Of a stretch of DNA of 64,000 nt, positions 46,434-53,569 are shown one piece after another. The stretch lies in NCBI GenBank assembly GCA_903835235.1, contig CAILMF010000055.1:248001-312000 (forward strand), given 5' to 3'. Positions within the stretch are counted from its first letter, which is position 1. Every line of letters starts with the position of its first letter. The stretch comes from an uncultured Rhodospirillales bacterium (GTDB lineage: Bacteria > Pseudomonadota > Alphaproteobacteria > Acetobacterales > Acetobacteraceae). The notes beneath the pieces were generated by a model, which was not told where the DNA came from, made no database searches, and worked only from the letters and a program-made list of their open reading frames with translations. The translations under genes and the position numbers were made by a program.

Positions 46434-47750
46434 ATGACCGGTGTCACCAGCACCAGGCGTGGATTGATGCAGGCGGGCGCGGGCGTCGCGCTGGCCGCCA
46501 CCGTGCCAGCCACTGCCCGTTCGCAATCCGGCCCCTTGCGCGTCGGCGTCATGACCGACCTGTCCGGCCCCTTCGCCGGCGCCGGCAGCCAGCCGTTGTT
46601 CTGGGGCGCCGAGGTTGCCATTGCCCTGTTCAACGAACGCGGCGGCGTGAATGGCCGCCAGGTGCAGATCGTCTCGGCCGACAGCCAGAGCCGCGCCGAG
46701 GTCGCGATCAACGAGGCCGAGCGCCTGCTGGGCCAGGAACAGCTGGAGGTGGTCACCGGCATCTACTCCTCGGCCCATGCCGTGCCGCTTTCCGGCCGGT
46801 TCGAGCAGGCCAAGAAGATCATGTGGATCACGTCGGCCATCAGCACCGCGGTGCTGAAGGAAAAGAACATGCGCTACGTGTTCCGCCCCACCGTGCATTC
46901 CGACCAGTACGCCGAGGCCTCGGTCAGCTTCATCCATGAACACGCCAAGGCGCGGCTGGGCATGGACCCCGACAAGGTCCGCCTGGCGGTGATCTATGAG
47001 GACGGCCCCTATGGCAGCGGCGTCGCCGGCGGGATCGAGGTGGAGGCCAGGAAGCGCAACATGCCGCTGGTGATGAAGGAGGCCTATTCGGCCACCGCGC
47101 CAGACCTTTCCACCATGGTGACCAAGCTGCGGCGGGAACGCGCCGACATCATCCTGCATGTCGGCTACAACCCCGATATCACGCTGTTCCTGCGCCAGGC
47201 GAAGTCGGGCGGGCTGCGCTTCAAGGCGCTGATCGGCCATGGCGCCGGCTACAGCCAGATCGACAAGCTGGTGGAGACCTTCGGCGCCGACGTGAACCAT
47301 GTGTGCAACGTGGACCCCGCGGGCACCCAGATGCTGGACCAGTCCAAGCTGACGCCGGCCACCGCGGCGCTGGCCAAGGTGTTCGTGGAACGCTACTCGG
47401 CGAAGCATCAGGTGCGGGACCTGCCGACGCATGCCTCCATGGGCTTCAACAATACCTGGCTGTTCCTGGAGAATGTGCTGAAGCCGGCGGTGACCAGGAC
47501 CGGCGGCATGTCGGCCGACGCGCTGCGCGAAGCGGCGCTGCTGGTGGATATTCCCGTGGGCGGCAGCATTCAGGGCTATGGCGTGAAATTCGCTCAACCC
47601 GGCACGCCGATGTCGGGCCAGAACGAACGCAGCAGCCCGGTGGTGATGCAGTTCGAGGGCGCGGTGGCGAAGGTGGTGTGGCCCACTGCCATCGCCGGCG
47701 GACCGCCGGTGCTGCCGCTGCCCGCCGGCCACACCTACGCCGCGCGGTAG
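46434..47750 (+). CDS. Branched-chain amino acid-type ABC transporter substrate-binding protein, 438 aa
   Basis: A twin-arginine signal (STRRGLMQAGAGVALAATVPATA) is followed by the periplasmic-binding type 1 (LivJ/K) fold: LRVGVMTDLSGPFAGAGSQPLFWGAEVAIALFNERGGVNGRQVQIVSADSQSRAEVAINEAERLL. It binds the substrate in the periplasm for the LivFGHM system encoded immediately downstream. The SD is AGGGAGAACGTCG-ATG. Substrate identity is not determined by sequence; its nearness to a GMC enzyme suggests something other than plain leucine. Confidence 0.88.
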   Translation: MTGVTSTRRGLMQAGAGVALAATVPATARSQSGPLRVGVMTDLSGPFAGAGSQPLFWGAEVAIALFNERGGVNGRQVQIVSADSQSRAEVAINEAERLLGQEQLEVVTGIYSSAHAVPLSGRFEQAKKIMWITSAISTAVLKEKNMRYVFRPTVHSDQYAEASVSFIHEHAKARLGMDPDKVRLAVIYEDGPYGSGVAGGIEVEARKRNMPLVMKEAYSATAPDLSTMVTKLRRERADIILHVGYNPDITLFLRQAKSGGLRFKALIGHGAGYSQIDKLVETFGADVNHVCNVDPAGTQMLDQSKLTPATAALAKVFVERYSAKHQVRDLPTHASMGFNNTWLFLENVLKPAVTRTGGMSADALREAALLVDIPVGGSIQGYGVKFAQPGTPMSGQNERSSPVVMQFEGAVAKVVWPTAIAGGPPVLPLPAGHTYAAR

Positions 47751-47751
47751 C

Positions 47752-48498
47752 ATGACCGAGCCATTGCTGGTGGTGGAGGCGCTGACCAAGAGGTTCGGCG
47801 GCTTCACCGCGGTGGACGCCGTCTCCTTCCAGGTGGCGCCCGGCGAGATTCTTGGGCTGCTCGGGCCGAATGGCTCGGGCAAGAGCACGACCTTCAACTG
47901 CATCGCGGGCATGCTGAAGCCGACCAGTGGGTCGGTGAAGCTGGCGGGGCGGGAGATTGCCGGCAGCACGGCGGATGAGAGCTGCCGGCTGGGCATCGGC
48001 CGCACCTTCCAGATTCCGCGGCCGTTCCGCACGCTGTCCCTGCTGGAGAATGCCAAGCTGGCGGCGCATTACGGTGCCGATGGCGCGATCAGCGCGGCCG
48101 AGGCAGAGGAGCGCGCGCGCGATGCGCTGCGCCTGGCGCAGTTGCCCGACAACGCCGATGCGCAGGTGCATGGCCTGGGCGCGGCCGGGCTGAAGAAGCT
48201 GGAGTTGGCCCGCGCGTTGGCGACCCAACCAAAACTGCTGCTGGCGGATGAATCGCTGGGCGGGCTGGACACCGGCGAGATGAAGCAGGCCGCGGACATG
48301 CTGAAGCGCATCCGCGACGAACGCGGCATTACCATTGTCTGGGTGGAGCACATCATGGGCGTGCTGCTGAGCGTGGTGGACCGCGTGGTGGTGCTGGACC
48401 ATGGCGCGGTGATTTTCCAGGGCACGGCGGCGGAAGCGCAGCAGGATGCGCGCGTGGCCGAGGTGTACCTGGGGCCACCCGAGGCGCGCGCCGCATGA
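47752..48498 (+). CDS. livG: Branched-chain-type ABC transporter ATP-binding protein LivG, 248 aa
   Basis: Walker A GPNGSGKST is at about 38-46, and FTAVDAVSFQVAPGEILGLLGPN is the classic start. The region where LSxGQ should occur reads LGAAGLKKLELARALATQPKLLLADESLGGLD: the ABC signature is degenerate (GAAGL) and Walker B ends in DES rather than DEP. ATP hydrolysis by this subunit may be altered, with LivF providing the canonical site. The gene starts 1 bp after the upstream stop and its own stop overlaps an ATG of the tandem-repeat mini-ORF. Confidence 0.88.
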   Translation: MTEPLLVVEALTKRFGGFTAVDAVSFQVAPGEILGLLGPNGSGKSTTFNCIAGMLKPTSGSVKLAGREIAGSTADESCRLGIGRTFQIPRPFRTLSLLENAKLAAHYGADGAISAAEAEERARDALRLAQLPDNADAQVHGLGAAGLKKLELARALATQPKLLLADESLGGLDTGEMKQAADMLKRIRDERGITIVWVEHIMGVLLSVVDRVVVLDHGAVIFQGTAAEAQQDARVAEVYLGPPEARAA

Positions 48499-48587
48499 GC
48501 GCAGGAATGGATGGCGCGCGCCGCATGAGCGCGGAAACGGGTGGCGCGCGGCGCATGAGCGATGAACCCAGGGTGCGCGTGGCATGA
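48495..48587 (+). repeat. Tandem 30-bp duplication with linking mini-ORF between livG and livF
   Basis: Three 30-bp units (starting 48484, 48514, 48544) and a fourth degenerate one share the core GGCGCGCGCCGCATGAGCG. Each contains ATGAGC. The first ATG (48495) overlaps the livG stop and opens a 30-codon ORF (units MSAGMDGARR, MSAETGGARR, MSDEPRVRVA) whose stop overlaps the livF ATG. This looks like duplication of the livF start region. The mini-ORF may relay translation between the genes. Confidence 0.7.
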
Positions 48588-49300
48588 GCGGGTCGCTCGA
48601 ACTTACCGGCATCGAGGCCGGCTATGGCGATTTTCAGGCACTGTTCGGCGTTTCGCTGCGGGTTGACCCGGGCGAGGCGGTGGGCGTCGTCGGGCCGAAT
48701 GGCGCGGGCAAGACCACGCTGCTGCGGGTGATCTCCGGCCTGATCCGGCCGAGCGCGGGGACGCTGCGCTATGACGGCCGCGACCTGGCGACGGTGCCGC
48801 CGCACGACCTGCCGGCGCTGGGCATTGCGCATGTGCCGGAAAACCGCCGACTGTTTCCGCACCTGACGGTGGAGGAGAACCTGAAGGTTGGTGCCTTCCA
48901 CCCGGCGGCGCGGGCGCATTTCGCTGAGCGCTGCGAGCATGTGTACAGACTGTTCCCGAAGATGAAGGACCGCCGCAACCAGCTGGCCGGCACCATGAGC
49001 GGTGGCGAGCAGCAGATGTGCGCGATTGGCCGGGCGCTGATGTCGGGGCCGAAGATACTGCTGCTGGACGAACCCAGCGCGGGCCTGGCGCCCATTGTGG
49101 TGCAGCAGGTGTTCGAGCTGGTGCGGCGCATTCGCCAGGAGGGGCTGACCGTGCTGATCGTGGAGCAGAATGTGGCGCAGGTGCTGCGCGTGGTGGACCG
49201 CGCCTATGTGCTGGAAACCGGGCGCGTGGCGGCCGAAGGCCCCAGCGCGCAACTGGCCGCGGACCCTGCGATACGCCGCAGCTATCTCGGGGGGCACTGA
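48584..49300 (+). CDS. livF: Branched-chain-type ABC transporter ATP-binding protein LivF, 238 aa
   Basis: Walker A GPNGAGKTT is at about 38-46, the signature MSGGEQQMCAIGRAL near 135, Walker B ILLLDEPSAGLAP near 155 and the H-loop region VLIVEQNV. The sequence follows LivF order (GDFQALFGVSLRVDPGEAVGVVG). It powers transport with LivG. The ATG overlaps the mini-ORF stop. Confidence 0.9.
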   Translation: MSGSLELTGIEAGYGDFQALFGVSLRVDPGEAVGVVGPNGAGKTTLLRVISGLIRPSAGTLRYDGRDLATVPPHDLPALGIAHVPENRRLFPHLTVEENLKVGAFHPAARAHFAERCEHVYRLFPKMKDRRNQLAGTMSGGEQQMCAIGRALMSGPKILLLDEPSAGLAPIVVQQVFELVRRIRQEGLTVLIVEQNVAQVLRVVDRAYVLETGRVAAEGPSAQLAADPAIRRSYLGGH

Positions 49301-49306
49301 CCCATC

Positions 49307-50161
49307 ATGGATCCGTTTCTCCTCGAAGCACTGCTGAACGGCGTGCTGCTGGGCGGCGTCTTCGCGCTGCCGGCCTTGGGGCTGAACCTGGTGTTCGGCG
49401 TGGTGGACGTGGTGTGGCTTTGCTACGCCGAACTGGTGATGATCGGCATGTACGCGGTGTGGTTCCTCTACACCCAGGCCGGCTGGCCGCTGCCCCTGGC
49501 CTTCGCGGCCTGCCTACCGGTGGTGGCGGGCCTCGGCCTGGCGCTGCATTGGCTGGTGGTGCGGCCGCTGCTGACGGCGCCGCCGATCAACCAGGTGCTG
49601 GCCACCGGCGGCGTGCTGTTCGTGCTGCAAGGCGCGGCCACGCTGGTGTTCAAGACCGATTTCCGTAGTCTGGGCGTCGATATGCCGCCGATGGAATTGG
49701 GCGACGTTTTCATCAGCGGCACCAAGCTGATCGCGTTCTGCGCCGCCTTGATTGGGGCGGCCTGCCTCTGGGCGTTCCTCAAGTTCACCTATGTCGGCAC
49801 GGCCATCCGCGCCATTGCGCGGGACCGGGAGGTGATGCCGCTGATGGGCGTTGACCCCAGGCGCATCTACCTGATCGCGTCTGGTGTCGGCGGCACGCTG
49901 GCGGGGTTGGCGGCCTGCCTGCTGGTGGTGCAGCTGGATGTCCACCCCTTCGTCGGGCTCAGCTTCGGTCCCATCACCTTCATGATCTGCGTCATGGGCG
50001 GCCTCGGGAACATGCTCGGCGGCTTCATCGCCGCCTTCCTGATGGGGCTGATCATCTCCATCGGCGGGTTCTATGGCAGTACGGAGCTGTCCTACGTCAT
50101 CGCCTTCGGCTTCTTCATCCTGATGATGTTCATCCGGCCGCAGGGGCTGTTCGCACGATGA
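49307..50161 (+). CDS. livH: Branched-chain-type ABC transporter permease LivH, 284 aa
   Basis: It is a multi-pass membrane protein with about eight hydrophobic segments. LivH blocks include LLNGVLLGGVFALPALGLNLVFGVVDVVWLCYAELVM, AIRAIARDREVMPLMGVDPRRIYLIASGVGGTLAGLAACL (coupling region) and FMICVMGGLGNMLGGFIAAFLMGL. It overlaps livM by 4 bp. Confidence 0.9.
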   Translation: MDPFLLEALLNGVLLGGVFALPALGLNLVFGVVDVVWLCYAELVMIGMYAVWFLYTQAGWPLPLAFAACLPVVAGLGLALHWLVVRPLLTAPPINQVLATGGVLFVLQGAATLVFKTDFRSLGVDMPPMELGDVFISGTKLIAFCAALIGAACLWAFLKFTYVGTAIRAIARDREVMPLMGVDPRRIYLIASGVGGTLAGLAACLLVVQLDVHPFVGLSFGPITFMICVMGGLGNMLGGFIAAFLMGLIISIGGFYGSTELSYVIAFGFFILMMFIRPQGLFAR

Positions 50162-51102
50162 GCCGGCCCATCCCCTTCGCCATCGCCCTGGTCGCGCTGG
50201 CTCTCATCCCGCTGTTCGGCCCGCCGGACTACGTGCTGCACCTGCTGATCACCGCGACCCTGACCGCCATTGCCGGCACCGGCTGGGCCATGATGGGGCG
50301 GTTCGGCCTGGTCAGCTTCGGCCATGGCGCCTTCTTCGGCGCCGGCGCCTACACCATGGCGCTGCTGTGGAACCATCTGGGGGTCTCGCCCTGGCTGGGC
50401 ATTCCCGCGGGCATCATCGTCGCGGTCATCGCCGGCGCGATGCTGGGCTTGCCCTGCTTCCGGCTGCGCGTGGTCGGGCACTACTTCGCGCTGGTCACCC
50501 TGGCCGCCGGCGAGATCGTGCGCCTGCTGGTAACGGCAATGCGCGAGGAGACCGGCGGCAGCCTGGGCATGACGCCCAATCGGGTGCCGCTGGACCATGG
50601 CTTCTGGGCCATGCAGTTCAGCAAGGCCGGCTTCTGGTGGCTGGTGCTGGCCTGCTGGGTGCTGGCGCTGGCGGTGTGGTGGCTGCTGGAACGCTCGATG
50701 TCCTCCAAGGCGCTGGCGGCGATTGCCGAGGACGAGGACGCCGCGGCTTCCATCGGCATCCGGGTGACGCGGGAGAAGCTGAAGGTCACCATGCTCTCGG
50801 TGGCGCTGGCGGCGCTGGCCGGGGCGCTGACCGCGCAGTACCGGATGTACCTGAGCCCGGAGAGCATGTCGGGCCTCGGGCTCTCGCTGCATATCGTGTT
50901 CGGCGCCATCGCCGGCGGGATGTATGCGCCGCTGGGGCCGACCATCGGCGCGGTGCTGACCATTGGGCTGGACGAGTCGCTGCGGGTGTTCTTCGGCACC
51001 GAACTCACCGGCGCGGCGCCGTTCTTCTACGGCATCCTGCTGGTGATGTTCATGCTGTTCCTGCCGCGCGGCATCGCCGGGCTGATGGAGCGGAAGGGCT
51101 AA
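50158..51102 (+). CDS. livM: Branched-chain-type ABC transporter permease LivM, 314 aa
   Basis: It has about nine hydrophobic segments. LivM blocks include GRFGLVSFGHGAFFGAGAYTMALLW, LVTLAAGEIVRLLVTAMREETGGSLGM and AEDEDAAASIGIRVTREKLKVTMLSVALAALAGALTAQY. It forms the channel with LivH. The last gene of the operon overlaps by 4 bp a convergent gene on the minus strand. Confidence 0.9.
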   Translation: MSRPIPFAIALVALALIPLFGPPDYVLHLLITATLTAIAGTGWAMMGRFGLVSFGHGAFFGAGAYTMALLWNHLGVSPWLGIPAGIIVAVIAGAMLGLPCFRLRVVGHYFALVTLAAGEIVRLLVTAMREETGGSLGMTPNRVPLDHGFWAMQFSKAGFWWLVLACWVLALAVWWLLERSMSSKALAAIAEDEDAAASIGIRVTREKLKVTMLSVALAALAGALTAQYRMYLSPESMSGLGLSLHIVFGAIAGGMYAPLGPTIGAVLTIGLDESLRVFFGTELTGAAPFFYGILLVMFMLFLPRGIAGLMERKG

Positions 51103-51848
51103 TACAGCAACCGTTCCACCGCCAGGCCACGGCAGTCCATCTCGTAATCCAGGCCCTGGACCGGCGGGCGGCAGTACTGCCAGGTCAGGCCGTGGCGGGC
51201 GGCGCCGCGGCGGGTGATCTCATCGGCCAGGAAGGGGTGCAGGTCGTAGACGGTATAGGCCTGCACGCCCGTGGTCTCCGCCCAGGTGAAGCCCAGCGCG
51301 GCCATGCGCCGCTCCATCTCCCCCAGCACGTAGTCGGCCTTGGCCCGCAACCCCGCCGCGGAGGTATCGCCCAGCGCCACCGTATGGGCGGCGTAGCTCC
51401 CCTTGCCCTCCACGCTCTCGCCACTGCCGGCGACGACGAAGCTGGGCGCGGCCGCAAGGTCCGGCACGGCATAGGTGAAGGCGTGGAAGCTGGGCTCGGC
51501 CGGCGGGGCCAGTTCGGGGCAGACATTGCTGCGGGCCACCGGGTTCTCGCCCAGCGCCAGCAGGCCCCATTCCTGCAACACGGCGGCATAGGCGCGGTTG
51601 AATTGCTCGAACCCGGCTTCGCTGAAGGGCGCGGGGGAGCGGAGTTCGCAGGCGCAGAAGGCGGCGCGCGGGCGGGAGAGTTGGTCGAGGTGGCGGGCGA
51701 TCCGGCGCCAGCCCTCGGCCATCGGCACCGGTTCGGCGAAGCGGGCGCGCTCCAGCCGGAAGCCCGGCAGCGCCGCCACGCCGGCGGAGTATTGGAAGAC
51801 GGCGGGAATGAAGCGGAAGCCGCCGTCCGGATATTCCATCACGCTCAT
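51099..51848 (-). CDS. Conserved protein of unknown function with RidA-like C-terminal part, 249 aa
   Basis: ATG 51848 (MSVMEYPDGGFRFIPAVFQYSAG) with GGCAAGG upstream is preferred to the longer frame from 52031, which would read through a palindrome. The C-terminal half (KADYVLGEMERRMAALGFTWAETTGVQAYTVYDLHPFLADEI) resembles the RidA/YjgF pattern. The N-terminal half (RRIARHLDQLSRPRAAFCACELRSPAPFSEAGFEQFNRAY) is less clear. The position next to the liv operon suggests a related catabolic step. Confidence 0.6.
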   Translation of the reverse strand: MSVMEYPDGGFRFIPAVFQYSAGVAALPGFRLERARFAEPVPMAEGWRRIARHLDQLSRPRAAFCACELRSPAPFSEAGFEQFNRAYAAVLQEWGLLALGENPVARSNVCPELAPPAEPSFHAFTYAVPDLAAAPSFVVAGSGESVEGKGSYAAHTVALGDTSAAGLRAKADYVLGEMERRMAALGFTWAETTGVQAYTVYDLHPFLADEITRRGAARHGLTWQYCRPPVQGLDYEMDCRGLAVERLLY

Positions 51849-51866
51849 TGCCTTGCCCCCGGCTGC

Positions 51867-51906
51867 CTGTAGCACGCTGCGTCCACGCGGACGCAGCGTG
51901 CTACAG
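51867..51906. repeat. Perfect 18-bp inverted repeat
   Basis: CTGTAGCACGCTGCGTCC, loop ACGC, then GGACGCAGCGTGCTACAG. No T run follows on either strand, so it is not a standard terminator. It is 18 bp upstream of the gene starting at 51848. Confidence 0.85.
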
Positions 51907-51918
51907 AAGTCATTCAAT

Positions 51919-51970
51919 CCAGAGCAAGGAATGCGTTCAGATGACTCGATCTGAACGCATGTTGCTCTGG
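51919..51970. repeat. Second long inverted repeat
   Basis: CCAGAGCAA...ATGCGTTCAGAT-GACTCG-ATCTGAACGCAT...TTGCTCTGG: perfect arms of 12 and 9 bp, separated by a 3-nt versus 1-nt bulge. It lies 12 bp from the 18-bp palindrome. The pair may be a REP-like or transposable remnant, or a transcription-blocking cruciform. The remaining gap to 52065 holds nothing coding that I can see. Confidence 0.8.
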
Positions 51971-52065
51971 GCGGCAAGCAAAGCCCAGGCGGGGCCAGGC
52001 GGCAACGCCTGCCTTTCCAAGCCGGCGGCAACGGCTGCGTTGCAGGCGCTGCCGCCGGGCGGGGG

Positions 52066-52317
52066 TTACCAGCTCTGGTGCAGGTTGTTGTTCAGCACGT
52101 CGATCGGGTTGGCGGCGTCGCGCGCCCGGGGCTGGGTGAGGTAGCTGCGCGAGCCGTCCTGGTTGCGCTGCATGCCGCCGACGACGTTGTTGCTGCCGCC
52201 GTAGATCTGGGTCTGGTCGGGGGTGCGGTTGACCAGGACCTGGCCCGGCTCGGCGGCCTGGGCGGCGCCCAGCAGGCTGGTGGCAATAAGGGCGGTGAAT
52301 GCGAAGATGCGGATCAT
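52066..52317 (-). CDS. Small secreted protein, 83 aa
   Basis: A clear signal peptide (MIRIFAFTALIATSLLGAAQA) precedes a short mature part with polar residues (VLVNRTPDQTQIYGGSNNVVGGMQRNQDGSRSYLTQP). No family is recognised; DQTQIYGGSNNVV looks like a small repeat-poor periplasmic protein. GGGAAA lies upstream of the start. It is divergent from the LysR gene. Confidence 0.6.
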   Translation of the reverse strand: MIRIFAFTALIATSLLGAAQAAEPGQVLVNRTPDQTQIYGGSNNVVGGMQRNQDGSRSYLTQPRARDAANPIDVLNNNLHQSW

Positions 52318-52452
52318 GACTGATTTCCCGTGGTGGCGCCTGGAGGTGCAAGGGGCCGATCCCCTTGCCAGTGGCGCCGTTGGCCCGGAAGATGTGCCCG
52401 CCGGGCAGCTATGGCCAACGCAGGCGGTGGATGCCCGTTATCCATGCCATGG

Positions 52453-53388
52453 ATGCAACCCCTGATGCCGCACCGCAGCGACGACAGCAGCCTGCGCCGC
52501 CTGGACCTGAACCTGCTGCCGGTCTTCGTGGCCCTGATGCGCGAGCGCAGCGTGACCCGGGCCGGGCGGGCGGTGTTCCTGTCGCAGCCCGCCACCTCGG
52601 CCGCGCTGGCCAGGTTGCGGGAGACCTTCCGCGACGAGCTGTTCATCCGCAGCGGCCGGTCGCTGGAGCCGACGCCGCGGGCCGAGGCGCTGATGGCGGA
52701 GCTGGGCCCGGCGCTGTTGGCCATTGCCGGCACGCTGTCCGGCGCCACGCCCTTCGACCCCGCCGAGGATGCGCGGACCTTCCGGGTGGGCTGGAGCGAC
52801 GACGTCGCCATTGCCGCCATGCCGCTGCTGGCGCGGCTGCGCAGCACCGCGCCGCATTGCCGCCTGGTGATCCGCAGCGCCAACTTCGCTACCATTCCGG
52901 CCATGCTGGCCTCCGGCGAGATCGGCACCGCGGTCGGCTTCATGAATGACGACCTGCCGGCGACGGCGCGGCAGCGGGTGCTGCGGCGCGGCGGCTTCCG
53001 CGTGCTGCGGGACGCCGCGACGCCGCCGGTGGACCTGGACGCCTATTGCACCAGGCCGCATGTGCTGGTGACCGCGCGCGGCGACCTCACCGGCTTTGCC
53101 GATGCGTCGCTGGAAAAGCTGGGCCGCAGCCGCCAGGTGGTGCTGGGGCTGCCGGATTTCGGGCTGTTGTGGCGGGTGCTGGTGGGGTCCGACCTGCTCT
53201 GCACGGTCTCCGACGCGCTGGCCGACATATTGATGGAGAAGATCAACGAACGCGGCCTGGCGGCGGACCCCTTGCCCTTCCCGTCGCCGGATTCGGTGGT
53301 GCGGATGGCGTGGCGGGCGGCGCTGGACCAGGACCCCGGGGAGATCTGGTTGCGCGGGCAGATCGCCGCGGTGCTGAGCCACGGGTAG
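52453..53388 (+). CDS. LysR-family transcriptional regulator, 311 aa
   Basis: ATG 52453 and ATG 52465 are both possible. RRLDLNLLPVFVALMRERSVTRAGRAVFLSQPATSAALARLRETFRDELFIRSGRSLEPTPRAEAL is the winged helix-turn-helix at residues about 15-80. The effector-binding domain follows (FRVGWSDDVAIAAMPLLARLR, HVLVTARGDLTGFADASLEKLG). Its target may be the neighbouring glycogen or transport genes; no operator is visible. Confidence 0.85.
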   Translation: MQPLMPHRSDDSSLRRLDLNLLPVFVALMRERSVTRAGRAVFLSQPATSAALARLRETFRDELFIRSGRSLEPTPRAEALMAELGPALLAIAGTLSGATPFDPAEDARTFRVGWSDDVAIAAMPLLARLRSTAPHCRLVIRSANFATIPAMLASGEIGTAVGFMNDDLPATARQRVLRRGGFRVLRDAATPPVDLDAYCTRPHVLVTARGDLTGFADASLEKLGRSRQVVLGLPDFGLLWRVLVGSDLLCTVSDALADILMEKINERGLAADPLPFPSPDSVVRMAWRAALDQDPGEIWLRGQIAAVLSHG

Positions 53389-53569
53389 GCCCATTGCCGC
53401 GGCGTTAAGCGCCGTCGTGCCAGCCTGCCATATTGCCTGCCGCAGGGCCTGTTGGCGGCAGGGTGGCGGGTTCCGCTTCTATCGGGAACGGGCTTGTGAT
53501 CTATTGTGCAGTGCAGCGTGAGTGCAATGGCCACGCGGCAGGACGAGAAGGGCGGCGCAGATCGTGGAT

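Noticed and set aside
51867-51906. Rho-independent terminator
   Set aside because: The stem is strong, but neither strand has a following T run.
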